DNA from: Thermoplasmatota archaeon
GTDB lineage: Archaea > Thermoplasmatota > Thermoplasmata > RBG-16-68-12 > JAJISG01
Length of the DNA: 7,870 nucleotides
Direction: 5' to 3'
Assembly (NCBI GenBank): GCA_022848835.1
Contig: JAJISG010000081.1
Location: 1-7,870 of the forward strand
Made by a program: the position numbers and the translations under genes. This document shows, piece by piece, positions 5,633 through 7,870 of the stretch. Within the stretch, counting starts at the first letter, position 1, and each line of letters opens with the position of its first letter. The notes under the pieces are model-generated. The model searched no databases and was not told where the DNA came from. It saw only the letters and a list, made by a program, of their open reading frames with translations.

Positions 5633-6792
5633 CCAGGTTCCCCCTCCACCTCCTCAAACTTGCGCTCGGGCGGCTCGTATAGGAGGTCTCTGGGCCTCTG
5701 CACCAGGAGGAAGAGGAGGCTCAGGATGAGAGCGAGGAGGAGAGTGGCTGTGTAGAGAGAGAGCAGGATGAACGCCTGCCAGGGGTCGGGGCTGTACCTC
5801 AAGACATGTCCGAAGAACTTGAAGGCGCCGATGGTGTCCAGCAGCACGCCGATTCCCATGCCGATGATGAATCCGAGGAAACCGGCGAGGAGTCCAAGGC
5901 CCAAGATTTTCCTGCCATAGGTGGAGAGGAGGGCTCTCAACCTTCCACCGAGGGCAACGATCAGTCCAACGCTCCTTCGATTCTCCACCAGGAACCTCAC
6001 CAGGGAGGATACGAAGATCAGCGTGAACAGGGCAAAGGTGAGCACCTCCATCCCGAGGACGAGAACGCGAAGGCTGTTGCCGCTGGACTGGGCGAAGACG
6101 CTGATATAGCTTCGTCCCAGCTCCTGGGCAAGTTCCGGACGGGTGAGGAGCAGGGCACCTATCCTGTCGTCCAAGACCCTGCCCTCTTCGACGCGAAGGC
6201 TACCCTGGCCATCTCCGACCAGGAGGTCCGCATTGGAGGACACGAGGTAGTCCAGGAGTTCTTGGCCATCCTCCACACCGACCCTCACCAGGGTGATGGA
6301 TTCCGGTCCCAGTCCTGCGAGTAGTCTCGTCCTGGGCAGGTCCATCAGCATCTCGTCCGCGGCGGCTCCAGGGAGATCCAGAACATCATCCACGATTGCC
6401 TCCATCAGGAGAGGCCTTAGGGAGCCAGGCAGCAGCAGATTGTCGCCCGAACGCACCCCCAGGTCATCGGCAAGCCCGCGACCCAGTAGGAGGAACTCGG
6501 TCCCGATGTCGAGTTCCGCTCCTATTCCCTCGAGCCTGAGGAAGGAGTCAACCTCTATCCCCCTCACCACCACGGCTCTCCCCTCTACGGCGATGAATGC
6601 GTAGACCTCTGGGCTGACAGCAATGGCCCAATCTTGGGCCCGTATCTCTTCCACCAGTTCGAGGGTAAGCGGGAAGTCTCGCGTAGCCTGACTCACAACC
6701 TGCACACCTTCCCCGAAGAAGATCTCCTCAGGAGTCCGGGCCAGCGAGGCATACAGGGGCATGGAGGTCGACAGCAGGGCCGCGCTCAACAT
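5629..6792 (-). CDS. FtsX/MacB-type ABC transporter permease (second half of pair)
   Basis: This 387-residue protein has an N-terminal hydrophobic helix, an extracytoplasmic domain (about 20-240) of the MacB_PCD kind, then three helices (about 243-266, 297-319, 339-365) and a charged cytoplasmic tail. The FtsX hallmark after the second helix is present (ENRRSVGLIVALGG, 270-283); this loop contacts the ATPase. Such permeases work as mechanotransmitters with a MacB/LolD-type ATPase and extract or export lipoproteins, peptides or lipids rather than importing solutes. The first canonical start is ATG 6792, but it falls inside the N-terminal helix and leaves no basic residues in front of it. Upstream in the same frame, back to a TGA at 6838, the DNA encodes GGSPTKPRNELFLIL, which would complete a normal positively charged N-terminus. 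Translation may therefore begin at a rare codon (ACG 6825) after GGAGGT, or come by frameshift from the previous gene. Its 3' end overlaps the GT-C-like gene by 4 bases. Confidence 0.85.
   Translation of the reverse strand: MLSAALLSTSMPLYASLARTPEEIFFGEGVQVVSQATRDFPLTLELVEEIRAQDWAIAVSPEVYAFIAVEGRAVVVRGIEVDSFLRLEGIGAELDIGTEFLLLGRGLADDLGVRSGDNLLLPGSLRPLLMEAIVDDVLDLPGAAADEMLMDLPRTRLLAGLGPESITLVRVGVEDGQELLDYLVSSNADLLVGDGQGSLRVEEGRVLDDRIGALLLTRPELAQELGRSYISVFAQSSGNSLRVLVLGMEVLTFALFTLIFVSSLVRFLVENRRSVGLIVALGGRLRALLSTYGRKILGLGLLAGFLGFIIGMGIGVLLDTIGAFKFFGHVLRYSPDPWQAFILLSLYTATLLLALILSLLFLLVQRPRDLLYEPPERKFEEVEGEPG
5640..5653 (-). promoter_or_regulatory. SD that fixes the TTG start of the GT-C-like gene
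   Basis: GGAGGTGGAGGGGG lies within the last codons of the upstream permease, ending 7 bases before TTG 5632. There is no ATG or other SD nearby, so this site supports the TTG start and coupled translation. Confidence 0.7.
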
Positions 6793-6814
6793 CAGGATGA
6801 GGAAGAGTTCGTTC

Positions 6815-7870
6815 CTAGGTTTCGTGGGAGAACCTCCTCATGGTGAGCAGAACAGTCGTCACGCCACCGGCGAGGCCGGCAGCCAGGGAGGACAGGAGGG
6901 GGAGAAGGATGCCGATGGCGGTGACCTGCGGTCTGATGATGGTGCTCAGACCGAAGAAGGGGGAGAAGGAGACTAGGCCATTGGCGACGACGATGCCCAT
7001 GGCGAGTCCCATGAGGGAGCCTACGGTGACGATGAAGGCCATCTGAAGGCCGTATAGCTTCATGAAGCCCCGGCTATCCATCCCAAGGGCCCGGAGGGTC
7101 TGCATCTCCCCTTGTCTGTAGCGGACCTCGAGGGAGAGGAGGCTGAAGGTCAGGGCGGCTATGGCGATGGAGCTGGCGACTACGATGCTCAGGACGATCC
7201 TCCTGGCTTCGTCAAGCCCGATGAGGAAGAAGTCCCCCGCGGAGGAGAGGGACATGGCGGTAAACCCCTGACTCCCAATACGCACTGCGTCCTCCCTCTC
7301 CTCCGTCAGCATGAAATTGTACGTTCCCGCTGTATCTGGGAAGAGGTCTCGGAGGTCCGCCTCAGAGATGAGGATCCAACGTTCCGGAAGCGGGAGTTCC
7401 GCAGGAAGGTAGCCACTGAAGGTGAACTCCAGCCCTCCTCCGGGCGTGCCTAGGGAGAGAGGCGTGCCGCGGTCGATACCTAGATTAGTGGCCAGAGACG
7501 ATGAGAGGAGCGCCTCTCGCGATCTCGGGCCCTCTAATGTGAAGACCCTCGGAGCGGAAAGGAAGAAGACACTCACCTTGAGGGTGGAGTTCTCCACTTG
7601 AAGGATGGTCTCCTCCAGCATACCGAGGGGGAGATCTCCCTCCGCTCCCGTCGGGAGGGAGAATGCCTCGAGATTCGTGGTAGTCCCCCTGTAGACAAAG
7701 AAGGGACCCGTCTCAATCCTGGAGAGGACCGAGACGCTCCCCTCCTGCAGCCCATCCATGAGGACCATGGCTCCGGAGGAGTACATGGCGCAGACCGCGA
7801 TTCCCAGAATAGTGGCCGCTACCCGCCAATTGAACCTGGTCGCCAGCCGAAGAAGAATCCTCCCACCTCC
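6815..7870 (-). CDS. FtsX/MacB-type ABC transporter permease (first half of pair; 5' end at or beyond right edge)
   Basis: The frame is open from the right edge, so the protein is longer than the ATG at 7786 would suggest. The 351 visible residues start GGGRILLRLATRFNWRVA, a basic cytoplasmic N-terminus leading into a first helix (about 17-38). An extracytoplasmic MacB_PCD-like domain follows (about 40-215), then helices near 225-247, 277-300 and 316-342. The FtsX hallmark is clear: RYRQGEMQTLRALGMD, at about 251-266. The protein ends shortly after the last helix (TMRRFSHET). It is the same type of permease as the next gene, and the pair together resembles one double-module permease of about 740 residues. 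The true start is probably within a few codons of the window edge, because family members usually have only about 15 residues before the first helix. GGAGGTGGGAGG at the very edge may be an SD, but no ATG, GTG or TTG follows it in frame, so I treat the gene as 5'-truncated. An ATPase gene would be expected upstream. Confidence 0.85.
   Translation of the reverse strand, partial: GGGRILLRLATRFNWRVAATILGIAVCAMYSSGAMVLMDGLQEGSVSVLSRIETGPFFVYRGTTTNLEAFSLPTGAEGDLPLGMLEETILQVENSTLKVSVFFLSAPRVFTLEGPRSREALLSSSLATNLGIDRGTPLSLGTPGGGLEFTFSGYLPAELPLPERWILISEADLRDLFPDTAGTYNFMLTEEREDAVRIGSQGFTAMSLSSAGDFFLIGLDEARRIVLSIVVASSIAIAALTFSLLSLEVRYRQGEMQTLRALGMDSRGFMKLYGLQMAFIVTVGSLMGLAMGIVVANGLVSFSPFFGLSTIIRPQVTAIGILLPLLSSLAAGLAGGVTTVLLTMRRFSHET
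6832..6837 (-). promoter_or_regulatory. SD-like GGAGGT at the permease-permease junction
   Basis: GGAGGT lies in the last codons of the first permease. Six bases later is ACG AAA (6825), which opens the second permease frame as KPRNELFLIL before the annotated ATG at 6792. From this SD the ATG is 39 bases away, too far for initiation, so the SD suggests either a non-canonical start or a ribosome-pausing element for frameshifting. Confidence 0.4.

Noticed and set aside
5806..6324. Plus-strand ORF of 172 codons opposite the second permease
   Set aside because: It is antisense to a clear FtsX permease; its Glu/Gly/Gln-rich composition is typical of a reverse-frame shadow.

Overview
The window looks like a piece of an archaeal chromosome, probably a GC-rich, AGG-codon-rich lineage; I cannot place it more precisely. 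The evidence is archaeal-style promoters (A/T-rich TATA boxes about 30-40 bases before start codons, one with a BRE-like GAAAC beside it), several genes without a Shine-Dalgarno (SD) site whose TATA box is so close that the mRNA should be nearly leaderless, purine-rich SD sites (GGAGGT/GGAGGTGG) inside the operon, and protein families common in archaea. Seven complete and two edge-truncated protein genes are supported. No tRNA, rRNA, CRISPR array, insertion sequence or phage gene was seen.

Left part (1-1789). A minus-strand gene runs off the left edge. It encodes the N-terminus of a membrane-anchored solute-binding protein of the branched-chain amino acid (LivK) type, with a clear BRE/TATA/SD arrangement in front. 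Next comes a minus-strand HAD phosphatase resembling phosphoserine phosphatase. It is divergent from a plus-strand membrane protein of the YdjM-like metal-dependent hydrolase family. The two may share one TATA element.

Middle part (1790-3900). A 199-residue four-helix membrane protein of unknown function (minus) is divergent from a CPBP/Rce1-like intramembrane metalloprotease (plus). The protease gene converges, with a 4-base gap, on an 86-residue two-helix membrane protein (minus) that has its own strong TATA box.

Right part (3901-7870). One minus-strand operon fills the rest. Two consecutive FtsX/MacB-type ABC permease halves are followed by a 543-residue polytopic membrane protein that looks like a GT-C-type glycosyltransferase. 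The last two genes overlap by 4 bases (TTGA). A 10-bp perfect inverted repeat lies just after the operon's final stop. The permease halves would pair with an ATPase not in this window, presumably encoded beyond the right edge. Working together they may move or modify an envelope lipid, lipoprotein or glycan; this is inference.

Six of the nine products are clearly polytopic membrane proteins and a seventh is membrane-anchored, so the window is dominated by envelope functions. Nothing here is clearly a new defence or mobile system. The most interesting points are the junction between the two permease halves (non-canonical start or frameshift), the permease/GT-C linkage, the orphan four-helix protein beside the CPBP protease, and the inverted repeat after the operon.
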